A stretch of 64,000 bases of DNA from Acridotheres tristis (lineage: Eukaryota; Chordata; Aves; Passeriformes; Sturnidae). Positions 63,950 to 64,000 of this stretch are shown here, piece after piece. The position numbers were made by a program, and so were the translations under genes. The notes under the pieces were generated by a model. That model saw nothing but the letters and a program-made list of their open reading frames with translations. It did not search any database and was not told the origin of the DNA. Numbering within the stretch: position 1 is the first letter of the stretch; each line of letters starts with the position of its first letter. The stretch spans positions 8,646,991-8,710,990 of the forward strand of contig CM072905.1 in assembly GCA_037013685.1 (NCBI GenBank), given 5' to 3'.

Positions 63950-64000
63950 GGGCGGTGCCTCTGCCCTCCGCCAGCCCCCACAATTAATCCACAGCAAACA

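Overview
The window is vertebrate nuclear DNA and almost certainly from a bird. It holds four compact multi-exon protein genes with GT-AG introns, in the same order and orientation as I recall for human chromosome 17q25.3 (OGFOD3 minus, HEXD plus, CYBC1 minus, NARF plus). It also holds many degraded fragments resembling the 3' end of CR1 LINEs, the usual interspersed repeat of bird genomes, plus CpG-rich promoters and one nuclear tRNA gene. I cannot name the species; a songbird is a guess. No bacterial, phage, CRISPR or clear retroviral content was seen.

Layout. Positions 3301-16358 (minus) carry the first six coding exons of OGFOD3; its remaining 3' exons were not found and probably lie beyond the left edge. 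OGFOD3 and HEXD are head to head, with 243 bp between their start codons in a GC-rich shared promoter near 16.15-16.68 kb. HEXD runs 16602-25012 (plus, 12 coding exons). It converges on CYBC1, whose stop is at 30229 and start at 36053 (minus, 6 coding exons, plus an untranslated first exon in a CpG-rich promoter near 38.3 kb). About 5 kb of intergenic sequence follows. NARF then starts in a CpG island at 44491 and stops at 59630 (plus, 11 coding exons). A tRNA-Gln(UUG) gene lies on the minus strand at 63878-63949.

Exon boundaries were assigned by reading both strands, requiring GT/AG at every intron and exact codon-phase continuity from exon to exon. The spliced reading frames are complete for HEXD (467 aa), CYBC1 (190 aa) and NARF (459 aa). 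OGFOD3 is partial (about 205 residues).

The genes do not form a pathway. HEXD is a nucleocytoplasmic GH20 hexosaminidase. OGFOD3 is a membrane-anchored 2-oxoglutarate/iron oxygenase-like protein. CYBC1/EROS is an ER chaperone for the phagocyte NADPH oxidase. NARF is a nuclear prelamin-A-binding protein of the iron-hydrogenase-like family.

The most unusual part is the 1.7 kb around the OGFOD3/HEXD promoter. It holds four separate tandem repeats: a coding 15-bp array in OGFOD3 exon 2, a nested 15/70/85/225-bp array in OGFOD3 intron 1, a 22-bp array in HEXD intron 1 that multiplies the exon 1 splice donor, and a 15-bp duplication in HEXD intron 2. I found no evidence of a wholly new biological system; these repeats are the best candidates for a second look.
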